Below, in pieces: positions 27,048-36,188 of a DNA stretch of 64,000 bases. How positions within the stretch are numbered: position 1 is the stretch's first letter; each line of letters opens with the position of its first letter. The stretch comes from Formosa algae (lineage in GTDB: Bacteria > Bacteroidota > Bacteroidia > Flavobacteriales > Flavobacteriaceae): NCBI RefSeq assembly GCF_001439665.1, contig NZ_LMAK01000067.1:124001-188000 (forward strand), read 5' to 3'. The notes under the pieces are model-generated. The model worked only from the letters and a program-made list of their open reading frames with translations. It was not told the DNA's origin and made no database searches. The position numbers and the translations under genes were made by a program.

Positions 27048-28589
27048 TTACATTTTCATTAACCAAGTACGTACATCTACTTCTTGCTTAATAATATTGC
27101 GTAAATCTTCTATTTTAACACGATTTTGCTCCATAGTATCTCTATGTCTAATAGTTACCATATGGTCTTCTAACGTATCATGATCTACAGTAATACAGAA
27201 TGGTGTTCCATTTGCATCTTGTCTACGGTAACGTCTTCCAACAGCATCTTTTTCATCGTAAGTCACATTGAAATCCCATTTTAAATCTTCTACAATTTTT
27301 CTAGCAACTTCTGGTAAACCGTCTTTTTTAACCAATGGTAAGATGGCGGCTTTAACTGGAGCTAATACTGCAGGTAATTTTAAAACGGTACGTGTTGTAT
27401 TATTTTCTAATTCTTCTTCAACTAGCGAATTTGAGAATACAGCTAAAAACATACGGTCTAAACCTATAGACGTTTCTACAACGTAAGGTACATAACTCTT
27501 GTTTTCTTCGTGATCGAAATATTGAAGTTTTTTACCTGAATGCTTTTCGTGCTGACTTAAATCGAAATCAGTTCTCGAGTGAATTCCTTCTAATTCTTTA
27601 AATCCGAATGGGAATTTAAATTCGATATCTGCTGCTGCTTCTGCGTAATGTGCTAATTTATCATGATCGTGGAAACGGTAATTATCTTCTCCCATTCCTA
27701 ATGATAAATGCCATTTTAAACGCGTTTCTTTCCATTTTTCGTACCATTCTTTTTGAGTTCCTGGCTTCACAAAAAATTGCATTTCCATTTGTTCAAACTC
27801 ACGCATACGAAAAATAAATTGTCTTGCAACGATTTCGTTTCTAAACGCTTTTCCTGTTTGAGCAATTCCGAAAGGAATCTTCATACGTCCCGTTTTCTGA
27901 ACGTTTAAAAAGTTCACAAAAATACCTTGAGCAGTTTCTGGACGTAAATATAAATCCATTGCAGAATCTGCAGACGCTCCCAATTTAGTTCCGAACATTA
28001 AATTAAATTGCTTAACATCGGTCCAGTTTCTAGATCCTGATAATGGACAAGCAATTTCTAATTCTTCAATTAAAGCTTTAACATCGGCTAAATTTTCTTC
28101 ACCTAGAGATTTCCCCATACGTGCTAAAATACCATCAATCTTTTCTTGATATCCTAAAACACGTCCGTTAGTGCTTAAAAATTCTTCTTTATTAAAGGCT
28201 TCACCAAAACGTTTTGCAGCTTTGTTAACTTCCTTTTCTATTTTTGTTTCTATTTTGGCGCAATAGTCTTCAATTAAAACATCTGCTCTATAGCGCTTTT
28301 TAGAATCTTTATTATCTATTAATGGATCGTTAAAGGCATCGACATGGCCAGAAGCTTTCCAAGTGGTTGGATGCATAAATATTGCGGCATCTAAACCTAC
28401 AATATTATCATGCATTTGCACCATGGCTTTCCACCAATAGTCACGTATATTTTTCTTTAACTCCACACCGTTTTGTGCGTAATCGTATACTGCACTTAAA
28501 CCGTCGTAAATTTCACTACTTTGAAATACATATCCGTATTCTTTAGCATGAGAAATTACCTTCTTAAATTGATCATCTTGATTTGCCAT
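27048..28589 (-). CDS. glyQS: glycine--tRNA ligase (alpha2 type)
   Basis: This class II synthetase charges tRNA-Gly. The single-chain 513-residue form is the alpha2 type, not the alpha2beta2 type of many other bacteria. Visible are motif 2 (GKAFRNEIVARQFIFRMREFEQME), motif 3 (ETSIGLDRMFLAVF) and the C-terminal anticodon-binding domain (about 400-513). A -7 promoter element sits only 4 nt before the ATG, predicting a leaderless or nearly leaderless mRNA. Confidence 0.97.
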   Translation of the reverse strand: MANQDDQFKKVISHAKEYGYVFQSSEIYDGLSAVYDYAQNGVELKKNIRDYWWKAMVQMHDNIVGLDAAIFMHPTTWKASGHVDAFNDPLIDNKDSKKRYRADVLIEDYCAKIETKIEKEVNKAAKRFGEAFNKEEFLSTNGRVLGYQEKIDGILARMGKSLGEENLADVKALIEELEIACPLSGSRNWTDVKQFNLMFGTKLGASADSAMDLYLRPETAQGIFVNFLNVQKTGRMKIPFGIAQTGKAFRNEIVARQFIFRMREFEQMEMQFFVKPGTQKEWYEKWKETRLKWHLSLGMGEDNYRFHDHDKLAHYAEAAADIEFKFPFGFKELEGIHSRTDFDLSQHEKHSGKKLQYFDHEENKSYVPYVVETSIGLDRMFLAVFSNSLVEEELENNTTRTVLKLPAVLAPVKAAILPLVKKDGLPEVARKIVEDLKWDFNVTYDEKDAVGRRYRRQDANGTPFCITVDHDTLEDHMVTIRHRDTMEQNRVKIEDLRNIIKQEVDVRTWLMKM

Positions 28590-28593
28590 AATG

Positions 28594-28601
28594 CAAAAAT
28601 A
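28594..28601 (-). promoter_or_regulatory. -7 element (TATTTTTG) of glyQS, next to the start codon
   Basis: The minus strand reads TATTTTTG, CATT, ATG. In Bacteroidota transcription begins about 4-6 nt after this element, which here falls on the start codon. Confidence 0.5.
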
Positions 28602-28676
28602 TAAAACGCGAGAAAACTTCGTGTATCTTTTATTTAAAGTATTGCAAAATTTTGTAAATTAAAGGTTTTAGGTGAT

Positions 28677-29354
28677 ATGTTTGGAGCGTTATTTAATATT
28701 TTCTTTCCTAGAGTGTGTTACAGCTGCCAAAATATTTTAGCAGATGGCGAACAAACGCTTTGCACAGATTGCAGACATCGCTTACCCATAACTCAGTTTC
28801 ATTTTAATAACGACAACAGCGTAGCTAATGTACTTTATGGCCGAGTTAAAATAGAACAAGCCACGGCCTTATTGCGATTTGAGAAAAAAGGAATCACCCA
28901 AAAACTCATGCACCAATTAAAATATAAAGGAAAAGAACCTATTGGCGCTTTTTTAGGCGATTGGTTAGGCGGCGAATTACAAACTTTAGATGCTTATAAG
29001 AGTATAGATGCCGTAATTCCGGTACCGCTTCATAAAAACAAACTTAAAAAACGTGGTTATAACCAAGTTGAAAAATTTGGAATTCAGCTAGCTGAAGCTT
29101 TAGAAGCTAAGTATTTAGACGATGTATTGATAAAAATAAACAATACTAACTCTCAGGTTTCCAAAAACAGATTAAGTCGTTGGACAAACTCTGATGCCGT
29201 CTTTAGCGTTCAGCATTTAGAGAAAATAAATAATAAACACCTGTTACTTGTAGACGATATTATAACTACTGGAGCAACAATGGAAGCTTGTGCTAATTTA
29301 CTTCTGCGTGGCGAAAATGTTAAAATCAGTATCGCAACAATGGCAATTGCTTAA
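28677..29354 (+). CDS. ComF-family phosphoribosyltransferase-like protein
   Basis: The 225-residue protein has an N-terminal Cys4 zinc motif (CYSC ... CTDC, within the first 35 residues) and a phosphoribosyltransferase fold with the PRPP loop LLVDDIITTGATMEAC. That is the composition of ComF (amidophosphoribosyltransferase-like). ComF is needed for DNA uptake in naturally competent bacteria, where it links incoming ssDNA to downstream factors. Whether this organism is competent cannot be seen here. The gene is divergent from glyQS and precedes the Ig-like lipoprotein gene by 56 nt. Confidence 0.9.
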   Translation: MFGALFNIFFPRVCYSCQNILADGEQTLCTDCRHRLPITQFHFNNDNSVANVLYGRVKIEQATALLRFEKKGITQKLMHQLKYKGKEPIGAFLGDWLGGELQTLDAYKSIDAVIPVPLHKNKLKKRGYNQVEKFGIQLAEALEAKYLDDVLIKINNTNSQVSKNRLSRWTNSDAVFSVQHLEKINNKHLLLVDDIITTGATMEACANLLLRGENVKISIATMAIA

Positions 29355-29410
29355 ACTGTTTTCGATTACTGCTAAATAAATTGTTTCTTTGTGTAAATTT
29401 TAATGAAATA

Positions 29411-31018
29411 ATGAGTAAAACGCTTTCTAATTTTTTGTTCATAAGTGTCTTGTGTTTATTTATCGCAAACTGTGCCAATAGAGGAAATCCTACTGGTGGA
29501 GAAAAAGACACCACACCTCCAAAGATTGTAAAGTCTGTACCAGAAAATTTCTCTACAAACTTTAATGCTAGAGAGATTAAAATTTATTTTGATGAATACA
29601 TTAAAATGAACAATCTAAGTAAGCAGCTTATTATTTCGCCACCTATGAAATCTACTCCAGAGATTACACCTCTAGGAACGGCAAGTAAATACATTACCAT
29701 TAAAATTTACGATACGCTTACTCCAAACACCACTTATGCGATTAACTTTGGAAGTAGTATTGTTGATAATAACGAAGGCAATCCGTTTTCGTATTATAAA
29801 TATGTGTTTTCTACAGGAGATTATATAGATTCTTTAACTGTTGCAGGTGTTATAAAAGATGCGACCTTAAGCAAACCTGATAATTTTGTGACAGTGGCTT
29901 TATATGAAGTAGACTCTACCTTTACTGACTCTATTATTTATAACGAAAAGCCAACCTACATTACCAATACGTTAGATAGTATAACCACATTTGTTTTAGA
30001 AAATGTAAAGGCTGGAAAGTATCTTTTAACAGCCATGAAAGATGAAAATCAAGATTATAAATTTCAGCAAAAAACAGATAAAATCGCATTCAATAACACA
30101 TTTATCGAACTCCCTACAGATTCTATTTATCACCTAACCTTGTTTAATGAAGATTTAGACTTTAAAGCATACAAACCTCGATTACTTTCTAAAGGAAAAA
30201 TTGCTTTTGGTTTTGAAGGGGATTACAAGAACATGGATATTGATGTGCTTACAGATGTGCCTTCTGATTTTGAATACACCATTACAAAAGACAAAGAGGC
30301 CGATTCTTTAATGTATTGGTATAAACCAAAATTAGAAACAGATTCACTTCAGTTTAAAATAAGCTATAACAATAAAGTTGTAGATACTTTTGATGTTAAA
30401 ATCACAGACAAATATCAGGACTCATTAATTGTAAAAGGGGAACCTACTGGACAAATTAACTTTAACGACACATTTGTATTAACTGCCTCTACCCCATTTA
30501 AAACCCTAGATAAAGAAAAGATTTCTTTTATTGATAAAGATTCTGTTTTAGTGCCTTACACTACAAAAATGGATACACTGAACAACAATATTACTTTTGA
30601 GTTTGAAAAGGCTGAAAACTCCAGATACCGTTTGCAATTTTTACCAGAAGCCATTACAGACTTTTTCGATAATAAAAACGACACCATCCAATTTTTAATG
30701 CAAACAAAGGGGTATAACGATTTTCCGAATGCACGTATTACACTTAAAAATGCCAAGTACCCTGTAATTGTTCAATTAACGGATGATAAAGGTGAAGTAA
30801 AAAAAGAAGTATATAGCACAGAACCTGAACCAATAGACTTTAAGTATTTAAAAACGGGAAAATATTTTCTTCGCGTTATTTACGATGAGAATGGCAACAA
30901 AAAATACGATACAGGTAATTATTTAAAGAAAATACAACCAGAGCGTATTAGTTATTATCCGAGTCCAATAGAAGTTCGTGTTGGCTGGGATACTGTACAA
31001 GAGTTTATTTTAAAGTAA
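29411..31018 (+). CDS. Ig-like domain lipoprotein (BIG_5 type)
   Basis: I set the start at the ATG at 29411, because the protein then begins MSKTLSNFLFISVLCLFIANC, a clean lipoprotein signal with Cys21; a longer frame upstream adds ten unlikely residues. The first domain (about 35-135) matches the bacterial Ig-like domain BIG_5 (TTPPKIVKSVPENFSTNFNAREIKIYFDEYIKM). Further beta-rich domains follow to residue 535. It is probably exposed at the cell surface; its function is unknown. The end overlaps by 14 nt the end of the convergent amidase gene. Confidence 0.87.
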   Translation: MSKTLSNFLFISVLCLFIANCANRGNPTGGEKDTTPPKIVKSVPENFSTNFNAREIKIYFDEYIKMNNLSKQLIISPPMKSTPEITPLGTASKYITIKIYDTLTPNTTYAINFGSSIVDNNEGNPFSYYKYVFSTGDYIDSLTVAGVIKDATLSKPDNFVTVALYEVDSTFTDSIIYNEKPTYITNTLDSITTFVLENVKAGKYLLTAMKDENQDYKFQQKTDKIAFNNTFIELPTDSIYHLTLFNEDLDFKAYKPRLLSKGKIAFGFEGDYKNMDIDVLTDVPSDFEYTITKDKEADSLMYWYKPKLETDSLQFKISYNNKVVDTFDVKITDKYQDSLIVKGEPTGQINFNDTFVLTASTPFKTLDKEKISFIDKDSVLVPYTTKMDTLNNNITFEFEKAENSRYRLQFLPEAITDFFDNKNDTIQFLMQTKGYNDFPNARITLKNAKYPVIVQLTDDKGEVKKEVYSTEPEPIDFKYLKTGKYFLRVIYDENGNKKYDTGNYLKKIQPERISYYPSPIEVRVGWDTVQEFILK

Positions 31019-31784
31019 ACGCGTCTCTATCATTTAAAAAATTAAACTTATTTCTAGTAGCACTAATCTCGTCTTTATTTAAGGCAACTATGCGGTAACC
31101 TATTTCGTGTTCGACAAATGTAGAAATGGTTTCTCCTAATGCATTATAGGCAGCAGAATGCCCAGAATATTCATGTCCTTTTGCATCTGTTCCCACACGA
31201 TTTACGCCAATACAATAACTCATATTTTCAATAGCGCGTGCTTGTAACAACGCATTCCAAGCAGCTATTCTTGGTTTAGGCCAATTCGCAACATAGAACA
31301 ACACATCGTAGTCATTATTATATCTTGACCAAACCGGAAAACGCAAGTCGTAACACACTAATGGGCAAAGTGACCAACCTTTATAATTAATTATTGTACG
31401 CTCTGTTCCAGCCGTGTAAACGGTATCTTCGCCTGCTAAAGTAAATGTATGTCGTTTTTTATATGAAGTCAGTTCTCCGTTAGGATACACGAATACCAAT
31501 TGATTGTAAAAATTACCTGCTTCAGAAATAATTAAACTCCCCATAACAGCAGTTTCTTTTTGGGCAGCTAATTGCTTCATCCAAGCTACCGATGTTCCCG
31601 AAATAGGTTCGGCAAGCTTAGCGGCATTCATAGAAAATCCAGTAGTAAACATTTCAGGAAGTACGATGACATCAATATCGTCTGTAATAGAAGCTACAAT
31701 ATCTTGTATGGCTTTGCGATTAGCTTCAGGTTGTTCCCAAACTAAATCGGTTTGAATAAGCGCTATATGTAATTGGTCTTCCAT
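31005..31784 (-). CDS. nitrilase-superfamily amidohydrolase (omega-amidase type)
   Basis: The 259-residue carbon-nitrogen hydrolase has the Glu-Lys-Cys triad in VLPEMFTTGF, SYKKRHTF and LVCYDLRFPVW. Its length and motifs fit the YafV/omega-amidase group, which hydrolyses 2-oxoglutaramate or 2-oxosuccinamate to the oxo acid and ammonia as metabolite repair in methionine salvage. The start codon overlaps the stop of the upstream small gene by one base (TAATG), implying translational coupling. Confidence 0.9.
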   Translation of the reverse strand: MEDQLHIALIQTDLVWEQPEANRKAIQDIVASITDDIDVIVLPEMFTTGFSMNAAKLAEPISGTSVAWMKQLAAQKETAVMGSLIISEAGNFYNQLVFVYPNGELTSYKKRHTFTLAGEDTVYTAGTERTIINYKGWSLCPLVCYDLRFPVWSRYNNDYDVLFYVANWPKPRIAAWNALLQARAIENMSYCIGVNRVGTDAKGHEYSGHSAAYNALGETISTFVEHEIGYRIVALNKDEISATRNKFNFLNDRDAFTLK

Positions 31785-32113
31785 TAAAAAATCACAAATT
31801 TCTTTTTTCCTTGCGCTTGCTTTTCGGCCTTTTCTTTGGCTTTTTCTTGTTTGCGCTCTGCTTTAGCAAGTGCTTTTTCTTCGGCTTTTTCAGCTTTCTT
31901 TTTGGCTCTAAACTCTTTAGCGCGTTCTTGATATTGATTACGAATGTTACGCTGATCGTCTAACGTTAAACTCTCGGTTACATTGTACCCATTTAACAAA
32001 ATGGAGTTGCCTTTCACTTCGTAGGCGTTACCTTTATACTCAATTTCTTGAGCATTTAAAGCCACGAAAAAAAATAATGAAAACGCAACAGTTAAAAGTA
32101 AATGTTGTTTCAT
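31784..32113 (-). CDS. small secreted protein with Lys/Glu/Ala-rich helix
   Basis: I do not recognise this 109-residue protein. It has a signal peptide (cut near LNAQ-E), a short beta-rich segment (IEYKGNAYEVKGNSILLNGYNVT) and then a continuous charged helix of Lys, Glu, Ala and Arg (about 60-103). It lies directly upstream of the omega-amidase gene and overlaps it by one base. That arrangement suggests one operon but not a shared function. Confidence 0.72.
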   Translation of the reverse strand: MKQHLLLTVAFSLFFFVALNAQEIEYKGNAYEVKGNSILLNGYNVTESLTLDDQRNIRNQYQERAKEFRAKKKAEKAEEKALAKAERKQEKAKEKAEKQAQGKKKFVIF

Positions 32114-32133
32114 ATAAAATAGATTTGGGATTA

Positions 32134-32141
32134 CAAACTTA
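32134..32141 (-). promoter_or_regulatory. -7-like element (TAAGTTTG)
   Basis: A minus-strand TAnnTTTG match lies 20 nt before the small secreted-protein gene. No TTG is seen at -33. Confidence 0.35.
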
Positions 32142-32269
32142 CTAAATACCAGTGTATTTGCCTATAATTTTGAGACTTATACGTTTTTAAATTATTTATA
32201 TCCTTTAAAAATGAGTTGGTATACAAGCGTAAATACCAATCTAAAAGTGTACATATATATATGCTTTTT

Positions 32270-32277
32270 TATCTTTG
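32270..32277 (+). promoter_or_regulatory. -7 element (TATCTTTG) of the S46 peptidase gene
   Basis: The element is followed by CA and lies 20 nt before the ATG at 32298. It falls inside the longer reading frame that starts at 32211, which argues for the later start codon. Confidence 0.55.
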
Positions 32278-32297
32278 CAGGAACTAAAAACAAACTC

Positions 32298-34385
32298 ATG
32301 AAATTATTCAAAATTCTACTCCTTTTTCTAACACTTCAAGTGAGTGCACAACAAGGAGGCATGTGGATTCCTTCCCTTTTACAAGGCATGAACGAGGCCG
32401 ACATGCAATCTTTAGGAAGTAAACTTTCTGCTAAAGATATTTACGATGTTAACCATTCAAGTTTAAAAGATGCTATCGGACATTTTAATGGCGGATGTAC
32501 AAGCGAAGTCATCTCTAAACAAGGTTTATTATTAACAAATCATCACTGTGGTTACAGTCAGATTCAATCGCATTCATCTTTAGAAAACGACTATTTAAAA
32601 GATGGTTTTTGGGCCAAATCTTTTGATGAGGAATTACCTAACAACGGACTTTACGTAGAATTCATTGTCCGCATAGAAGATGTCACAGCACAAGTTCTTG
32701 AAGGCGTAACCAAAGATATGACACCAAGAGAAAAGCAAGCTAAAACAGACGGAAATAGTAATCGTATTCAAGCCGCAACAAAAAAAGAGGAATGGCAAAA
32801 CACCAAGATAAAATCATTCTTTAAAGGCAATCAATATTTCTTATTTGTTACCGAACGTTTTAACGACATTCGTTTAGTTGGAGCTCCACCTACAAGTATT
32901 GGAAAATTTGGATCTGACACAGACAATTGGGTATGGCCAAGACACACTGGAGATTTTTCAATTTTTAGAATTTATGCCGATAAAAACAATCGTCCAGCAG
33001 CGTATTCTAAAGACAATAAACCTTACAAACCAAAACACTTTTTACCAGTCTCTTTAGACGGAATTAGCGAAGGAGACTTCACCTTAGTGTTCGGTTTTCC
33101 AGGCACTACTGAAGAATATTTACCAGCAGTAGCTATTCAAGAAATTACTGAGCAATTAAACCCAAGTAATATTGCAATTCGTGAGGCAGCTTTAAAAGTA
33201 ATAGATGCTAAAATGAAAACAAGCGACGAAATTCGCATTCAATATGCGTCTAAACAAGCTCGAATTGCAAACTATTGGAAAAAATGGATTGGCGAAAATA
33301 CAGGTATAAAAAAGAGTAATGCCATCGCTAAAAAGAAAGCCGAAGAAGTCACCTTTACCGAAGCTTTAAAAGCAAAAAATCTTGAAGCGGAATACGGACA
33401 CATTCTTCCTGAACTTGAAACACAATATGCAGCGTTTGCTCCAGTAGATATTAAACGTAATAATTTTGTTGAAATTTTTGTGAGAACAAACGAGCTAATG
33501 TCCATGATGTTTAGACTTACACAGCTTGAAGCTGCTGCAACTAAAGATGAGGCTACTTTTAACAAAGCTAAAGAAGCTATGCAAGGCAGAATTAAAAGCA
33601 CATTAAAAAACTTTAACACAGAAGTAGACCAAGGTGTTTTTGAAGCAATTATGCCATTCTACACTAAAAATGTAGATACTTCAATTTATAACAGCACAGC
33701 ATTTACAAACTTAGATAGTGCTTTAGCCGTACTTGAAGGTACTCCTACAGAAGTGATTGAAAAATTAAATACAGATGCGGCTTACGTTTACGCTAAACCT
33801 TTTATTGAAGATTTTTACACAAATATAGAACCCGATTTCCAAGATAAAAACTCTGCGATTAATGCCCTAGAAACCGAATATATGAAGGCGCTTATGGAAG
33901 TCGTTCCTAACGAACGTTACTATCCGGATGCAAACAGCACGCTTCGTGTAACATACGGACAAGTGCGCGGATACGAACCTCGAGATGCTGTGTATTACAA
34001 CCCAGTATCTTATTTAGACGGTGTTATGGAAAAATATGTGCCAGACGATTATGAGTTTGATGTACCTCAAAAATTACAAGATTTATATACCACAAAAGAC
34101 TACGGACGTTATGCCGATAAAAACGGGAAACTTCCTGTCTGTTTCTTAGGCACAAATCATACAACTGGAGGAAACTCTGGAAGTCCAGCTATTGATGCTG
34201 AAGGAAATTTAGTTGGCCTAAATTTCGACCGTGTTTGGGAAGGAACTATGAGCGACATGAATTACGATCCAGAAATTTGTAGAAACATTATGGTCGATGT
34301 ACGTTACGTATTATTTATTATCGATAAATATGCTGGTGCAGAACGCTTAATTAAAGAAATGAAGTTAGTACATCCTAAAAAATAA
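32298..34385 (+). CDS. S46-family dipeptidyl peptidase, DPP11-like
   Basis: This exported serine exopeptidase releases N-terminal dipeptides. The start at 32298 gives a proper signal peptide (MKLFKILLLFLTLQVSAQ) and 695 residues. The triad is visible: His in LLTNHHCGYSQIQ, Asp in PRHTGDFSIFRIYAD and Ser627 in GGNSGSPAID. Eighteen residues after the Ser comes Arg645 (LNFDRVWEG). This is the spacing of Ser655-Arg673 in the Porphyromonas enzyme DPP11, where that Arg selects Asp/Glu at P1; DPP7 has Gly there. Asp/Glu specificity is thus a good inference. The upstream promoter fits the chosen start. Confidence 0.92.
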   Translation: MKLFKILLLFLTLQVSAQQGGMWIPSLLQGMNEADMQSLGSKLSAKDIYDVNHSSLKDAIGHFNGGCTSEVISKQGLLLTNHHCGYSQIQSHSSLENDYLKDGFWAKSFDEELPNNGLYVEFIVRIEDVTAQVLEGVTKDMTPREKQAKTDGNSNRIQAATKKEEWQNTKIKSFFKGNQYFLFVTERFNDIRLVGAPPTSIGKFGSDTDNWVWPRHTGDFSIFRIYADKNNRPAAYSKDNKPYKPKHFLPVSLDGISEGDFTLVFGFPGTTEEYLPAVAIQEITEQLNPSNIAIREAALKVIDAKMKTSDEIRIQYASKQARIANYWKKWIGENTGIKKSNAIAKKKAEEVTFTEALKAKNLEAEYGHILPELETQYAAFAPVDIKRNNFVEIFVRTNELMSMMFRLTQLEAAATKDEATFNKAKEAMQGRIKSTLKNFNTEVDQGVFEAIMPFYTKNVDTSIYNSTAFTNLDSALAVLEGTPTEVIEKLNTDAAYVYAKPFIEDFYTNIEPDFQDKNSAINALETEYMKALMEVVPNERYYPDANSTLRVTYGQVRGYEPRDAVYYNPVSYLDGVMEKYVPDDYEFDVPQKLQDLYTTKDYGRYADKNGKLPVCFLGTNHTTGGNSGSPAIDAEGNLVGLNFDRVWEGTMSDMNYDPEICRNIMVDVRYVLFIIDKYAGAERLIKEMKLVHPKK

Positions 34386-34415
34386 GGCTTCATTTTCAAA
34401 TCATTTTAAGATTTT

Positions 34416-34448
34416 AAACCCCTCTTTTTAATTTAAATCGAGGGGTTT
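34416..34448 (+). terminator. terminator of the S46 peptidase gene
   Basis: AAACCCCTC / GAGGGGTTT (9 bp, 15-nt loop) followed by ATTTTTCTTTT. Confidence 0.82.
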
Positions 34449-34512
34449 ATTTTTCTTTTAAGCAATCCAAAAAGGTCACATAAAAGTAATATTTAAGTAA
34501 CATTACTTTCTT

Positions 34513-34520
34513 TAATTTTG
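34513..34520 (+). promoter_or_regulatory. -7 element (TAATTTTG) of the TPR-HTH regulator gene
   Basis: TAATTTTG is followed by ACC and then the ATG at 34524. The expected transcription start lies at or within the ATG, so the mRNA may be leaderless. Confidence 0.45.
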
Positions 34521-34523
34521 ACC

Positions 34524-36149
34524 ATGTTTACATTTCAAATAACCTCAACATTTTACTGGTTAAAAAACAATTTCACGAGTAAATCAATCTATCTTTTTCT
34601 GTTTGTTGTCCTTAATACAACACTTCTAAACGCTCAGAACAATCAGAAGAAGTCCCTTACTAAGATAGATGCCGTTTTAAAAGATTTAAAAGATCAATTA
34701 CAACATGCCACAAGTGCTAACAATACAGAAGCTATTGTAACAGCTCGTATTCAACTCGCTCAGTTTTACGAGAATTTAGGTATTGAAAACGAAGCCATAA
34801 AAAACTACCACGAAGCCCTAGATTTACACACACAAACAGATACGACTTCTGTTTATATTGGCAATAAAATTGGAGCCATTCATCTCGCTTTAAAACAATA
34901 TAAAAACACCCTACAATATGTAACTAAAAGTTTAGAGGTTGCAGAGCTCATAAACTTTGAAAAAGGAAAAGCAACAAGTTATGCGTTATTAGGAAGTGTT
35001 GCCGAAAAAGAATCTGATTACGCTTTAGCTTTAAAGTATCAAGATAAAAGTTTAGCTATTTTTAAATCCCTTCAAGACCATACCGGTTTGGCTATTACTT
35101 ACGAGAACATAGGTAGTATTTACGAAGACCTTGAGCAGTTTGACAATGCGCTTCGTTATTTTTTAGAAGCCAAGTCACACGCTAAACACATTCCTAGCAA
35201 CAACCGCATAAACATTATTAACAACATTGGAGATACGTACAGAAAACAACGCTCTCCAGAACAGGCTTTACCTTATACACAGTCTGCACTGCAAATGGCA
35301 GAGCAGACTAAAAACACACATCAGGTAGAAGCTGCGCTTAAGGATTTAGCTTTAATTTATGCCGACTTAAACGACCACAAAACCGCTTTCGATTATATGA
35401 TGGCATACAAAGATTTAAATGCCAGTGAGAGTGAATATAAAAATGCTGAATTAGTTAGTATTTTACAAATTCTTTACGAGGTTGAAGAACGTGAAGCCGA
35501 AGTAAAACTACTTAATAAGCAGTACGAATTAAACCAAGTAAGACAACGTGTGATTTTATTATCTAGCGCATTCCTTATTCTACTATTAATAGGTTGGTTT
35601 CTTTACTTTAGAAAACGTAAAAAACAACAGGCTAAAATCCAAGATTATAAAAATAGATTATTGCAAGCCAATCTCGAAAAAAAGACAAATGAAGAAGCAG
35701 CGCTACAACGAGAAATAGATTTTAAAATATCGGCACTCACAAATTACAGTCTGCATTTGTCTCATAAAAATAAAATGATGTCTGATATTTCTAGAACTCT
35801 AATAAATATAAAAGATAGACATACTACATTAATAAAATCTAAACTCGAACTGTTAATAAAAGAGATCGATTTAGACTTATCTCAAGAACAAGAGTGGACA
35901 GAATTTATTGGATTCTTCGAGCAAATTCATCCAAACTTTTTTCAAACGTTAAAACAGGCTGTTACAAAAGAATTATCGCCCTCAGAATTGCGTTTATGCA
36001 TGCTGTTACGTCTTAATTTATCTTCAAAAGAAATCGCATCTATACTCCGAATCACACCTGATAGTGTGCGTATTGCGCGTTATCGCCTTAGAAAAAAGCT
36101 TCCTTTAAACCCAAAAGACGACCTTCAGATCTTTATTCTGAACTTATAA
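34524..36149 (+). CDS. TPR-containing membrane regulator with C-terminal LuxR-like HTH
   Basis: The start is the ATG at 34524; a TTG two codons earlier (34518) lies inside the promoter and is rejected. The 541-residue protein has a hydrophobic signal/anchor (about 15-38), six or so TPR units (about 60-310), a transmembrane segment (VILLSSAFLILLLIGWFLYF, near 352), a coiled coil and a C-terminal helix-turn-helix (LSPSELRLCMLLRLNLSSKEIASIL, near 490). This is a Bacteroidota regulator type that joins a periplasmic TPR sensor to a cytoplasmic DNA-binding domain without a phosphorelay. It sits directly before the receptor and phytase genes and probably controls them. Confidence 0.88.
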   Translation: MFTFQITSTFYWLKNNFTSKSIYLFLFVVLNTTLLNAQNNQKKSLTKIDAVLKDLKDQLQHATSANNTEAIVTARIQLAQFYENLGIENEAIKNYHEALDLHTQTDTTSVYIGNKIGAIHLALKQYKNTLQYVTKSLEVAELINFEKGKATSYALLGSVAEKESDYALALKYQDKSLAIFKSLQDHTGLAITYENIGSIYEDLEQFDNALRYFLEAKSHAKHIPSNNRINIINNIGDTYRKQRSPEQALPYTQSALQMAEQTKNTHQVEAALKDLALIYADLNDHKTAFDYMMAYKDLNASESEYKNAELVSILQILYEVEEREAEVKLLNKQYELNQVRQRVILLSSAFLILLLIGWFLYFRKRKKQQAKIQDYKNRLLQANLEKKTNEEAALQREIDFKISALTNYSLHLSHKNKMMSDISRTLINIKDRHTTLIKSKLELLIKEIDLDLSQEQEWTEFIGFFEQIHPNFFQTLKQAVTKELSPSELRLCMLLRLNLSSKEIASILRITPDSVRIARYRLRKKLPLNPKDDLQIFILNL

Positions 36150-36188
36150 ATTCAATGTTTCAAAAACATTATCAACTTGTAATCTCAG

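Noticed and set aside
32211-32297. 29-residue N-terminal extension of the S46 peptidase
   Set aside because: The promoter element TATCTTTG lies inside it and the signal peptide starts at 32298.
34518-34523. TTG start codon for the TPR-HTH regulator
   Set aside because: The TTG belongs to the TAATTTTG promoter element; the ATG two codons later is preferred.
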